Positions 1 to 8,398 of a DNA stretch of 64,000 nucleotides are shown here, in pieces (position 1 is the stretch's first letter; every line of letters starts with the position of its first letter). Source of the stretch: Anaerolineae bacterium (GTDB lineage: Bacteria; Chloroflexota; Anaerolineae; Aggregatilineales; Phototrophicaceae). A program made the translations under genes and the position numbers. Where the stretch lies: positions 156,577 through 220,576 of the forward strand of contig JANWYT010000020.1 in NCBI GenBank assembly GCA_025055175.1. The letters are read 5' to 3'. The notes below the pieces were generated by a model that saw only the letters and a list, made by a program, of their open reading frames with translations, was not told the DNA's origin and did not search any database.

Positions 1-656
1 TACAACCCCAGGAAGATGATGATCCCCGCCGCAATTTCGTCGGTCTTGTCCAGCAGCTGGTGATCGCTGTGCAGCAAGCGTAGCGTCACATGATCCTGCT
101 GTTCAGCGAAGCGCACACTCTGATGATAGTCGACACTCTCGTCGTACAGACCATGATAGATGAGGGTAGGCACGCGGAGTTTGACGGCGTAGCTATCGTA
201 TTGCTCTAGGTCAAACATCAGATCGTAATGGACGGGTTCTTCTTTGCCAGTGGCATAGTTGAAGAAATTCCAGTAGCCCAGGTCGTACCAGGCGTCTTGC
301 CAGCCTGCGCCCATCTGCTTATCGCGCGCGTCGTAAAAATCTAGCGCTGGCGCCAGCAAGACGAGATGAGTGACGCGCTCTGCCGGGCCAGGGACGTAGC
401 TATCGACGAAGTGCAGGGCTGCCAGCCCACCCATGCTAGAGCCGATCAGGGCCACGTCGCCTTCGGGCAGGGCGCGGATAGTCTGAGCGATGGCTTCCAG
501 CTGAGCCGTCAGCGTGAGTTGTGTAAAGCTGGGCCGATTCAGATCAGGGACGTGATAGCTAACGCCACGCGCCACCAGCGGGTCGCGGAACAAGCTAGCC
601 TTCTTGGACGAGGGAGATGAGCCGAAGCCATGACAGTAGATGACGTGCCGAATCAT
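1..656 (-). CDS. alpha/beta hydrolase, YqiA-like (3' end cut by window)
   Basis: The frame runs from an ATG at 656 and is still open at base 1, so the C-terminus lies outside the window; 218 residues are visible. It opens with a beta strand and an oxyanion-hole type segment (YCHGFGSSP), and has the nucleophile elbow GSSMGG with Ser74. A later strand (LIYHGLYDES) supplies the acidic residue, and a His follows in SDHQLL, completing a Ser-Asp-His triad. This layout fits the small YqiA/UPF0227-type esterases of the alpha/beta hydrolase fold, probably cytoplasmic, since no signal peptide is seen. The substrate cannot be told. It starts two bases after the stop of the beta-propeller gene upstream, so the two are probably co-transcribed. 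Confidence 0.8.
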   Translation of the reverse strand, partial: MIRHVIYCHGFGSSPSSKKASLFRDPLVARGVSYHVPDLNRPSFTQLTLTAQLEAIAQTIRALPEGDVALIGSSMGGLAALHFVDSYVPGPAERVTHLVLLAPALDFYDARDKQMGAGWQDAWYDLGYWNFFNYATGKEEPVHYDLMFDLEQYDSYAVKLRVPTLIYHGLYDESVDYHQSVRFAEQQDHVTLRLLHSDHQLLDKTDEIAAGIIIFLGL

Positions 657-658
657 AA

Positions 659-1714
659 TCACTCCTCTACGATGAGCGTATCTAGGCTGAAAGGCAGGTG
701 CGGATCAATCGGCACTTGGAAGAACAAGACGGGCAGAGGCAGCAACGAGCGCTGATCCCAGTTAGTCACGATAAAGCGGCCACGTTGCACATCGTAGGCC
801 ACGTCGCTGCTGCCGCGATAGTTGCCCGCCCAGGCGGTCAGCGTGCCATCGACGGGGTTGAGAGCCAGGATTTGATTGGTGGCCAGCGCCGCCACGACAA
901 CTCGACCTTGGCCATCCACCGTCAAGCCGTCCAAGCCTAGCGGCTGCCCGCCGCTGGCGCGCCGATCGTACAGCACGACGGTCGCTAGAGTGGGATCGTC
1001 GGCTTCCACGTCGACCTGGTAGAGGATGTCCAGCAGCGAGTCGCCGATGAGCATGGCGTCGCGGTCGGGCAGGTAGGCCAAGCCAGTAGGCGCATAAGCT
1101 TGCGCTCCTTCCACCTGGGGCGAACGCCACCACATGGCTTCATCAGGGAAGCGCCACACAGCGTCGCGCCCTCGGTCGCTGATGTAGGCCCGCCCCTGCC
1201 CGTCGAAGGCCAGATCGTCGGGCAGCAACACCTCATCGCGCCCTTCGTAGTCGATCCGGCGCTGCCAACCTTCTTGGGCCGTCCAGCGCCACACGATGAA
1301 GCCGCGCGCTTCAAGCGGATCGATCCGATCCAGCACGTACAAGCCGTCAGGCTGGACGGCCAGCGCCGTCACTGAGCCGACGTTCGTCCGCGAGCCGAGC
1401 AGCTCATCGGCTTCGCCCGTCTGCGGATCAATGCGCCACACCGCCCCATGCACGTAGCTGCCGGTGAAGATGGCCTGGCCTTGTGGGTCGATAGCCAGGG
1501 CAGCAGGATAGGCTTGTGGATCGCTCAAGCGGGCGAATTCGGCCACGCGCACGTTGGCCTGCAGGGCGACGGGGATCAGGCGCGGGCTGCTGCGAGCGAT
1601 CAAGATCAGCACCAGCACCGCCAGTGCCAAGAAGATCGCCACGACCGCCGCCAGCAGGCCCAAGAAGGCCCATTGTCGTTGTGTAGGAGGGAGAGCTTGC
1701 AAGCGTCGGATCAT
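659..1714 (-). CDS. membrane-anchored beta-propeller (NHL/SMP-30-like) protein
   Basis: 351 residues from ATG 1714; the frame could extend to a TTG at 1741, but the ATG has a GAGGAC ribosome-site-like stretch just upstream. Residues about 15-40 form one hydrophobic segment (FLGLLAAVVAIFLALAVLVL) preceded by Arg-rich sequence, so a signal anchor with the rest outside is likely. The remainder shows repeating blade-like units (LAIDPQGQAIFTGSY, LAFDGQGRAYISDRGRD, LTVDGQGRVVVAAL), typical of six-bladed NHL, SMP-30 or virginiamycin B lyase propellers. No catalytic set can be assigned. The role is unknown; binding or sugar-lactone-type chemistry outside the membrane are options. It is the upstream gene of a pair with the hydrolase ending at base 1. 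Confidence 0.7.
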   Translation of the reverse strand: MIRRLQALPPTQRQWAFLGLLAAVVAIFLALAVLVLILIARSSPRLIPVALQANVRVAEFARLSDPQAYPAALAIDPQGQAIFTGSYVHGAVWRIDPQTGEADELLGSRTNVGSVTALAVQPDGLYVLDRIDPLEARGFIVWRWTAQEGWQRRIDYEGRDEVLLPDDLAFDGQGRAYISDRGRDAVWRFPDEAMWWRSPQVEGAQAYAPTGLAYLPDRDAMLIGDSLLDILYQVDVEADDPTLATVVLYDRRASGGQPLGLDGLTVDGQGRVVVAALATNQILALNPVDGTLTAWAGNYRGSSDVAYDVQRGRFIVTNWDQRSLLPLPVLFFQVPIDPHLPFSLDTLIVEE

Positions 1715-1773
1715 GTGCGTCCTCGTTTCGCTCGTCTGCAACAGTAAATCAGCGCCATTGTTTGCAAGTGCAA

Positions 1774-1779
1774 ATTATA
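1774..1779 (-). promoter_or_regulatory. -10 box for the beta-propeller/hydrolase pair
   Basis: A perfect TATAAT on the minus strand, about 60 bases upstream of the ATG at 1714. No convincing -35 hexamer lies at 16-18 bases. The rest of 1715-1926 shows no gene. Confidence 0.5.
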
Positions 1780-1926
1780 ACAGATGACGCACGCTTCTTC
1801 TTACGCTAATACTTTAACGCTCAGAGCAGCAATTTCTTCGTCGCTGGTATGGCTACAGCAGGACGCGCCCGCGCAACCTGGCGGTGAGCTTTCTCAGAAA
1901 GCAGCGCGTCGTCCCCGAAGCGCCGC

Positions 1927-3423
1927 TCACAGCCCGTAGATGGCGCAGTACTTCGTTTGCAGGTAGGCCACGTAAGGGGCAGGATTGATCCCTTCGCCGC
2001 AAATGCGCTGCGTCAACTCGGCGCTGGTGAACTTGCGTCCGTGTCGATGGATGTTCTCTCGTAGCCAACCCAGCAGCCCGCCGAACTGGCCCTGGGCCAC
2101 ATCGTCCATCAGGGAGGGCATAGCCCTGCGAGCCTGAGCTAGGTACTGAGCAGCCAGTAGATTGCCCAGGGCATAGGTGGGGAAGTAGCCCATCAGGCCG
2201 CTTGACCAGTGGACATCTTGCAACACGCCCAGCGCGTCATCGGGCGGGGTCATGCCGAAGTAGGCGCTGAACTTGTCGTTCCAGGCCTGGGGCAGGTCGT
2301 CTACCGTCAGATCGCCCGTCAGCAGGGCCTGCTCTAGTTCAAAGCGCAGGATGATGTGCAGGTTGTAGGTGGCTTCGTCGGCTTCTACGCGGATGAACGA
2401 GGGCTGCACCTTGTTGATGGCCTGGTAGAAGGCGTCCAGGCTCACATCCTCCAATTGGTCGGGGAAGGCGGCTTGCAGCTTGGGATAGGCCCAACGCCAG
2501 AAGGATTCGCTGCGCCCGATCATGTTCTCCCACAGGCGCGACTGCGACTCGTGGACGCCCAGCGACGTGCCGCCAGCCAGCAGCGTGCCGTCTAGCTCTT
2601 GGGCGCTGCCTTGCTCATACATGCCATGACCAGCTTCGTGGATCATGCCGAACAAGGCAGGACTGAGGAAGTTCTCATCGAAGCGCGTAGTAATGCGCAC
2701 GTCATTGACGCCGAAGCTGGTGCAGAAGGGATGGACAGCCACCGCTTGCGCGCCGCGCTGGAAGTCGAAGCCCATCGCTTGGACAACCTCCGTCGCAAAG
2801 CGCTTCTGCGCTTCTATGGGGAAGTGCTGACGCAATGGGCTGTCGTCCACTTGCGGGGCGGCCTGGATGGCGCTGATGAGTTCCACCAGGGCAGGGCGGT
2901 GCGCTTCGAAGATGGCCGCCACTTGGCGCGTCGTCATGCCGCGCTCGTATTGGCCTAGCAGAGCGTCGTAGGGGTGTTCGTCGTAGCCCAAATAGTCTGC
3001 GCCCTGGCGCGCTAGCTCTACCAAACGCTTGAGCGTCGGGGCGAACATCGCGAAATCTTTGGCTTGGCGCGCGCGCACCCAGGTCTGGTAGCCCAGACTA
3101 GTGGCTTGTGCGAAGGCCGCGACGTACTCGGTGGGCAGCTTGGTGGCCTGTGCGTAGTCCTCGCGGGCGACGCGCACCATGCGCGGCGCGTCTTCGTCTC
3201 CTTCCGTCCCCACCTCGGCAGCTGCGGCTTCCAGCAGACGGCCCGTCTCCTCGGCGGTGAAAGTTTCGTGAGAAAGGCGCGAGAGCAGGGCCAACTGGCG
3301 AGCGCGCCCCTGGACGCCGCCGGGCGGCATAGCGGTTTGTTGGTCATACCCCAAGACGGCGGCAGCTTCGCGCAGGCTGGCCACGTCGCTCAGGCGGCTG
3401 AGCAAGGCTTGGTAGTGGCTCAT
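1927..3423 (-). CDS. carboxypeptidase Taq, peptidase family M32
   Basis: 498 residues, the usual length for M32 metallocarboxypeptidases, which remove C-terminal residues in the cytoplasm. The zinc motif HEAGH is at residues 262-266 within MIHEAGHGMYEQG. The other M32 signatures are present in order: HPF (231-233), DVRITTRF, GVHESQSRLWEN, FIRVEADE and a QDVHWSSG near the C-terminus. No signal peptide is seen. The ATG at 3423 is the natural start, with TCGTTGA rather than a strong ribosome site upstream. The gene diverges from the VWA gene on the other side of a 107-base gap. Nothing appears truncated or mutated, so an active enzyme is expected. Confidence 0.95.
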   Translation of the reverse strand: MSHYQALLSRLSDVASLREAAAVLGYDQQTAMPPGGVQGRARQLALLSRLSHETFTAEETGRLLEAAAAEVGTEGDEDAPRMVRVAREDYAQATKLPTEYVAAFAQATSLGYQTWVRARQAKDFAMFAPTLKRLVELARQGADYLGYDEHPYDALLGQYERGMTTRQVAAIFEAHRPALVELISAIQAAPQVDDSPLRQHFPIEAQKRFATEVVQAMGFDFQRGAQAVAVHPFCTSFGVNDVRITTRFDENFLSPALFGMIHEAGHGMYEQGSAQELDGTLLAGGTSLGVHESQSRLWENMIGRSESFWRWAYPKLQAAFPDQLEDVSLDAFYQAINKVQPSFIRVEADEATYNLHIILRFELEQALLTGDLTVDDLPQAWNDKFSAYFGMTPPDDALGVLQDVHWSSGLMGYFPTYALGNLLAAQYLAQARRAMPSLMDDVAQGQFGGLLGWLRENIHRHGRKFTSAELTQRICGEGINPAPYVAYLQTKYCAIYGL

Positions 3424-3493
3424 TCAACGATCCTCAAATCTTCAAAGGTTTTCACAAAGCCGATGATAGCGCGTTTGTTGGCAGATTTTAAGG

Positions 3494-3499
3494 TATAAT
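3494..3499 (+). promoter_or_regulatory. -10 box of the VWA gene
   Basis: A perfect TATAAT overlaps an in-frame ATG at 3498. Because transcription would start near 3506, that ATG cannot be in the message, which argues for the downstream start at 3531. No clear -35 is visible. Confidence 0.6.
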
Positions 3500-3530
3500 G
3501 GCTCAAGTCAAAGTAGAGGATTGGGTATCT

Positions 3531-4913
3531 ATGGACAAGCGCATGGTGGAATTCATCCGCGCTCTGCGGGCCGCTGGCGTCCGCATTTCTGTGGCCGAGA
3601 GCCAGGACGCTCTGCGAGGCGCGGGTGAGGTTGGCATCGGTTCGGCGAACATCTTCAGAGCTGCCCTGAAGAGCGCCCTAGTCAAAGAAAACCGCGACGG
3701 CCAGACCTTCGATTACTTCTTCCCCCTGTTCTTCAACCACAATCAGCCGCCGCTAGAAGACATCATGCAGCAGCTCTCGCCTGAAGATCAGCGGCTCTTG
3801 CAGCAGGCCTTGCAGGCCCTCATGGGCGATATGCAAGCTCTGCGCCAACTCATGGAGCGCCTGCTAGAGGGCCGTCCCTTCACGGAGGAAGAGCTGCGCC
3901 AGATGGGCGAGCAGAGCGGCCTGGAGAACGGCGAAGCGATGTATCAGCGCGGTTGGTTTGAGCGGCGCATGATGGCCCAGAGCGGCCTGGCAGCTCTCCA
4001 GCGCATGTTGGACGATCTCTTGCAGCAGCTGGCCGACATGGGCATGAGTCAGGAACAGCTGGATCAACTGGCTGAGATGATCCAGCAAAACATGATCGGC
4101 CTGAGCGAGCAGATCAGCAACTTCGCCGGCGCCTCTCTAGCGGAGCGCATGGCTCGCCAAGAGCCGCCCGAACGCCCCGATTTGCTGGACGTTCCGCTGC
4201 AACGCCTGTCCGACGGCGACCTGAACGCCATGCGCGACGAGATTCGCCGCCTGGCCGCTCGCCTGCGCACCCGCGCCGCCCTGCGCCAGAAGCGCGCCAA
4301 GCTGGGCGACTTCGATCCGCGCCGCACCCTGCGCGCCAACATGCGCCACGGCGGCGTGCCGATCGAGCTTCAGCACCGCAACAAGCACAAGAAGCCCAGC
4401 CTCGTCCTCATCTGCGACCTGAGTACCTCTATGCGCTACACCGTCGAATTCATGCTGACGCTGGTCTATGAGCTGCAAGACCAGGTGCGCCGCACCCACA
4501 GCTTCATCTTCATCAGCGACATGGTAGACGTGACGATGATCTTTGAGCAAGCGGATTGCCGCACGGCTATCGCTCAAGTCATGGCCGAAAATCCCCCCGG
4601 CTACTACAGCACCGACTTGGGCAACAGCCTCAAGACCTTCGCCAGCGAACACATGGCCACCATCGACAGCCGCACGACAGTCATCGTCTGCGGAGATGGG
4701 CGCAACAACTACAACAATCCGCGCCTAGACATCATCAGCGACATGCAGCGCAAAGCACGCCGCTTGTTCTGGTTCTGTCCAGAGCCGCAATACCAATGGG
4801 GGACGGGCGACAGCGACATGCACCATTACGCTGCCCGCGCCGACGGCGTCTTCCTGGTGCGCAACCTGCGCGAACTAGCCCAAGCTGTGGATCGTATCCT
4901 AGTGGAGAACTGA
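3531..4913 (+). CDS. CoxE-like von Willebrand factor A domain protein
   Basis: 460 residues from ATG 3531, chosen because it has a TAGAGGA ribosome site ten bases upstream and because the alternative ATG at 3498 sits inside the -10 box. The N-terminal half is helical and Gln/Met-rich. The C-terminal third is a VWA domain with the metal-ion-dependent adhesion motif DLSTS (in LICDLSTSMRYTV), a conserved Thr in YYSTDLG, and a late Asp in CGDGRNN. The whole resembles the CoxE family, which in other bacteria works with a MoxR-type AAA ATPase in metal insertion or complex maturation. No MoxR gene is nearby. The next gene follows after four bases, so the two are likely an operon. Confidence 0.8.
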   Translation: MDKRMVEFIRALRAAGVRISVAESQDALRGAGEVGIGSANIFRAALKSALVKENRDGQTFDYFFPLFFNHNQPPLEDIMQQLSPEDQRLLQQALQALMGDMQALRQLMERLLEGRPFTEEELRQMGEQSGLENGEAMYQRGWFERRMMAQSGLAALQRMLDDLLQQLADMGMSQEQLDQLAEMIQQNMIGLSEQISNFAGASLAERMARQEPPERPDLLDVPLQRLSDGDLNAMRDEIRRLAARLRTRAALRQKRAKLGDFDPRRTLRANMRHGGVPIELQHRNKHKKPSLVLICDLSTSMRYTVEFMLTLVYELQDQVRRTHSFIFISDMVDVTMIFEQADCRTAIAQVMAENPPGYYSTDLGNSLKTFASEHMATIDSRTTVIVCGDGRNNYNNPRLDIISDMQRKARRLFWFCPEPQYQWGTGDSDMHHYAARADGVFLVRNLRELAQAVDRILVEN

Positions 4914-4917
4914 GCCT

Positions 4918-5421
4918 ATGCCCGTCAGCGAAGAAGACATCAGCTTAGCACAGCAAGCCCTGTACGAGAACGAGGCCCTGCGCGAAAACCTAGACGACGA
5001 CGAAGCTGCTGCTCTGCTGAAGTGGGGCGAGACGTGTATCGCGCTTCTGGGCCAAGCCGAGGGCGACTTTGGCCAGGGCTGCCAGGCGGTGCGGCGCGTC
5101 CTGGCTGCCGTCGATAAGCTGGTGGCTCGCGCTGACCTAGAGGACGGCGTAGCCCAGCAGGCCATCCAACGCCTGGTGGAGAGCGCACCTTCGCTGGGCC
5201 TGAGCTTCAGCGCTCAGCAAGTGCAAGACGCCCTGCCCGCTGACTCGGCCGACAGGCAGGGGACGTTGGAAGCGCTGCTGGCCCTGCTAGATGGCGGCGC
5301 GCCCACCTCGGCTTCCGAAGATGAGCCACCGCCGCCCGACGCATCCAACCCGTCCAATACCCCAGGCGAGCGCTTCAACCGAGTCATGGGCCGACTGCGC
5401 GGCCTATTGGGCGGGGGCTGA
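4918..5421 (+). CDS. uncharacterised helical protein downstream of the VWA gene
   Basis: 167 residues, starting four bases after the VWA stop codon and therefore almost certainly translated from the same message. It is acidic and predicted largely helical, with no signal peptide, membrane segment or recognised motif. Residues 122-150 are rich in Pro, Ser and Asp and probably a flexible linker; the last 15 residues are basic and glycine-rich (MGRLRGLLGGG). I do not recognise the family. Position suggests a partner or regulator of the VWA protein, but this is inference from context only. Confidence 0.7.
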   Translation: MPVSEEDISLAQQALYENEALRENLDDDEAAALLKWGETCIALLGQAEGDFGQGCQAVRRVLAAVDKLVARADLEDGVAQQAIQRLVESAPSLGLSFSAQQVQDALPADSADRQGTLEALLALLDGGAPTSASEDEPPPPDASNPSNTPGERFNRVMGRLRGLLGGG

Positions 5422-5456
5422 ACGCTTCTGACGATCGCTGCCCATTCGTCGCGCTG

Positions 5457-7100
5457 TCAGGGTGCTTTTGAGCGCACGCGCCACAGGCTGGCCCAACCGT
5501 TGCTGTGGGCCAGCTCAAAGTAGCGCACGTCCATACCAGACGAGTCGGAGTCGTTGAAGGGCAGGTAGACGTGGGTGATCCCTAGCAGGCGCAGGGCGTC
5601 GGCCTGGTCTTCGCCCCAGGCCTGCGGATTGGGGTCAGAGATGAGCAAGGGCAGCGCGTCTTGGCCCACGACAGCAGGCGGGGCAGCGCTCGTCCCCAAG
5701 AAAGTAGCTTGAGGCAGCGGCAGGGCAGCGCGTTCGCTCAGACCCATCGCCCACGCTGCGTCGGGCGCGTGGGCGGTCACCAGCAACCGCGATTCTTTGG
5801 GCAGGTGGCGCGCCGCCCACGCCAACACGTCGCGCGCGTTGCTGCCCAGCGGATCGCCGAAGCCCCACAAGGTCAGACTGCCAAGAGTCAGGGCCAGCAG
5901 CCCTGCCCCCAGGCTGAAGACAGGGCCGCGCAAGGCAGCGCGCAAGCCTTGCGGCAAGCCCTCCCAGGCACGCAGGACGATCAAGCCCAGCCAGGCGGTG
6001 ACAGGGATAGCTAGGCCGATCAGGGCAGCGCGCGCAGCGTAGTGCGCGCTCAGCGCAGACGGATCGACCAAGCGCGGCACAACGTCTAGCAGTCGGGCTA
6101 GATTAGCCGCAAGATAAGGCGCGAGGCCTGCCAGCGCCACCAGCGGCACGCCCAGCGCCACCCAGCGGCGACGCGCTAGGCTGTGCGCCCCTTCGCCCAA
6201 GTCTTTCAGCGCGCGCGGGGCGATCAGCAAGCGGTAGGCTGCCCAGGCTGAGTAGCCCAAGACAGTGAACAAAGCCACCGTAAAATCGGCGTAGACAGTC
6301 GCGCCCAGCAGCAAGCCCGCCCCCATGACGTCGCCCAGCCAGCCGTGCCGCAAGGCGCGCAGCGCATAGACGGCGCAGGCGTAGGCGAAGGCCAGGCCCA
6401 GCAGCGCTGCTAACTCGCCCATGATGAACAGCGCCAGCCCGAAGCCAGCAGCCAGCAGCGCGAAGGCTCGTCCCAGGCGCTTGTCGCGCCACTCTGCGCC
6501 CCAGTCGTAGGCTGTCCAGGCGCTCAGCAGCACAGCCAGCGCCCCTACGCTGAGTTGGATCATGGGGATAGGCTGGCGTAGCTGCTGGCTGAGGTAAGCT
6601 GTCAGGGCGTGGAAGCCAGGAGCTGTATAGACCTGGATATTCGGATAGAAAGGCGACAAGTCGTGGAAGGTGCGGCCCTCGCGAGCCGTCAGGGTCAGCA
6701 ACGCGCTGATGGGGCCACTCGGCCCCCAGGGCAATTCGAACCAGGCTAGGGCCATCACCAGGGCTAGGCCCAACAGGCCGAAGACAGCCAGGTCGCGCGG
6801 GCCAGGCCAACCCTGGATTGAGTCGGGCAACTCCTCGCCCTTAGCTTCAGCGCGCATTTGCGCCTGGGATAGCGTGCCGCCCAGCACGACCACGCTCACT
6901 AGGAAGAACAACAGGTAATCGATGACCAGCGTGTCCCAACCAAACAGTTCGGCCCAGAAGACCGCCCCGCCCACCACCAGGGCCAAGCACAGCGTGGCCG
7001 CCAAGCCAATGCGCGGCTGTACGGTGCGCCAGGCTGGCGAGAGCATGGCCCCAGCCCCCAGGATGACCGCCCCCAAGATGAAGACGACGAAGAATGGCAT
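5457..7100 (-). CDS. polytopic membrane protein, unknown function
   Basis: 547 residues with about ten or more hydrophobic segments over residues 1-425, including runs such as FFVVFILGAVILGAG and GLALFIMGELAALLGLAFAY. A soluble C-terminal domain of about 120 residues follows (from ARDVLAWAARHLPKE). That arrangement, ending with a VLAWAARHLP-type segment and a TAHAPDAAW strand, resembles large membrane glycosyltransferase-like or DUF6541-like proteins, in which the last domain faces outside. No catalytic Asp/Glu pair can be assigned confidently. An AGGAGCGAGCT ribosome site precedes the ATG at 7100. Role unknown; envelope sugar transfer is one possibility. Confidence 0.65.
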   Translation of the reverse strand: MPFFVVFILGAVILGAGAMLSPAWRTVQPRIGLAATLCLALVVGGAVFWAELFGWDTLVIDYLLFFLVSVVVLGGTLSQAQMRAEAKGEELPDSIQGWPGPRDLAVFGLLGLALVMALAWFELPWGPSGPISALLTLTAREGRTFHDLSPFYPNIQVYTAPGFHALTAYLSQQLRQPIPMIQLSVGALAVLLSAWTAYDWGAEWRDKRLGRAFALLAAGFGLALFIMGELAALLGLAFAYACAVYALRALRHGWLGDVMGAGLLLGATVYADFTVALFTVLGYSAWAAYRLLIAPRALKDLGEGAHSLARRRWVALGVPLVALAGLAPYLAANLARLLDVVPRLVDPSALSAHYAARAALIGLAIPVTAWLGLIVLRAWEGLPQGLRAALRGPVFSLGAGLLALTLGSLTLWGFGDPLGSNARDVLAWAARHLPKESRLLVTAHAPDAAWAMGLSERAALPLPQATFLGTSAAPPAVVGQDALPLLISDPNPQAWGEDQADALRLLGITHVYLPFNDSDSSGMDVRYFELAHSNGWASLWRVRSKAP

Positions 7101-7268
7101 AGCTCGCTCCTGTTCTGGTGAACGTCAAGCTGATATGTACTCCCACATGTCGGCTTCTGGCAAGGGCAGGTTTGGGGCGCTGCCCAACCCTCGCAAAATG
7201 TGGAGCAACGCCAGGCCGATGGCGTGCGTACAATCAGATGAGCCTGACGCTTGTTTTGGAGCAACCCC

Positions 7269-8018
7269 ATGCTAGAGACGACGGCGCGCCGCGAACGGCG
7301 CAACACCCTGCTGCTGACCTTCTTGGCCTTGCTGCTGGCCTATGTGTTGTGGAACGTCCCCGCCTTCGACTTCCTGATGTACCCGCTGCGCTTGTTCACG
7401 ACTTACGTCCACGAAGCGGGCCATGCCCTGGCGGCGCTCCTCAGCGGCGGCCAGGTGATCGGCTTCCAGGTTGCGCCCAACGGCTCTGGCCTGGCGGTGA
7501 CGGCTGGCGGCTCACGATGGCTCATCTTGCCCGCTGGCTACCTGGGGGCTGCCCTGTTCGGCTCTGGCCTGTTCTACCTGGTGAACCGCCTGCCGCGCTG
7601 GGCAGACGGCTTGGCGATTGCGTTGGGGTTAGGCATGGCCATCTTCACCGTGCTGTTCGCACGCCCAGACGGCACGAGCGGCGCGCCTATCGCCCTGGCG
7701 GTGGGCCTGGGCTTCGCGGTGCTGCTGGTGGTCATCGGCGCGAAAGCTCCGCGTTGGCTGACGATCCTCGTCCTCAACGTGCTGGCCGTCCTCACCAGCC
7801 TCAACGCCGTCTTCGACATTTGGTACATCGTGCAGAACAGCGAAGTGGGCAGCGGCATGATCCGCAACGACGCAGCGGCCTTCAGCGCGCTGATCGGCGG
7901 AATCCTGCCGTCGTGGTTGATCGCCCTCGGTTGGGCGGCAATTGCCCTAGGCCTGCTGGCCCTATCCTTCTGGCACGGCGTCTGGAAGCCGCTGCGTCGG
8001 GTCGTCGAAGACGTTTAG
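7269..8018 (+). CDS. M50B-like membrane metalloprotease
   Basis: 249 residues from ATG 7269, which has GGAG seven bases upstream; a TTG at 7251 would add six residues but lies over the ribosome site. The motif HEAGHALAAL near residue 45, next to the end of the first membrane segment, is the zinc-binding HExxH of the M50 site-2 protease family, here of the compact M50B-like type. Several further hydrophobic segments follow, with a polar NAVFDIWYI loop containing Asn and Asp that could provide the third ligand. Such proteins cleave within or near membranes, but no substrate is suggested by neighbours. A TACAAT at 7229-7234 is a probable -10 box. Confidence 0.75.
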   Translation: MLETTARRERRNTLLLTFLALLLAYVLWNVPAFDFLMYPLRLFTTYVHEAGHALAALLSGGQVIGFQVAPNGSGLAVTAGGSRWLILPAGYLGAALFGSGLFYLVNRLPRWADGLAIALGLGMAIFTVLFARPDGTSGAPIALAVGLGFAVLLVVIGAKAPRWLTILVLNVLAVLTSLNAVFDIWYIVQNSEVGSGMIRNDAAAFSALIGGILPSWLIALGWAAIALGLLALSFWHGVWKPLRRVVEDV

Positions 8019-8107
8019 CGAGCGCTCAGCGCGGCGTAAGGCAGGCCGCAGCTCAGCTGTCTATGTTATGCGTGACAATTGCAGCCCCACATCAGGAGAG
8101 TTAACTC

Positions 8108-8392
8108 ATGGCCCGCGCCATCTGGAACGGCGTCGTCATCGCCGAGAGCAACGAAACGGTCGTCGTCGAGGGCAATCACTACTTCGCCCCGCAAGACGTG
8201 AAGATGGAGTACTTCAAGCCCAGCAGCACCCAGAGCGTCTGTCCCTGGAAAGGCACGGCCAGCTACTACACGCTGGAGGTCGATGGACAGACCAACGCCG
8301 ACGCCGCCTGGTACTATCCTGACCCCAAGCCCGCCGCTGCCAAGATCAAAGGGCGTATCGCTTTTTGGCGAGGCGTCAAGGTGGAAGCCTGA
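8108..8392 (+). CDS. DUF427 family protein
   Basis: 94 residues matching the length and core of DUF427 proteins: a beta-rich start (RAIWNGVVIAES), the conserved KMEYFKPSSTQSVCPWKGTASYY segment in pieces (a CPWKG motif with Cys), and the WYYPDPKPAAAKIKGRIAFW ending in pieces (YPDP, IKGR). A ribosome site AGGAGAG lies upstream of ATG 8108. The family is widespread and of unknown function; no membrane segment or signal is present. It converges with the M28 peptidase gene. Confidence 0.9.
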   Translation: MARAIWNGVVIAESNETVVVEGNHYFAPQDVKMEYFKPSSTQSVCPWKGTASYYTLEVDGQTNADAAWYYPDPKPAAAKIKGRIAFWRGVKVEA

Positions 8393-8398
8393 GGTCGC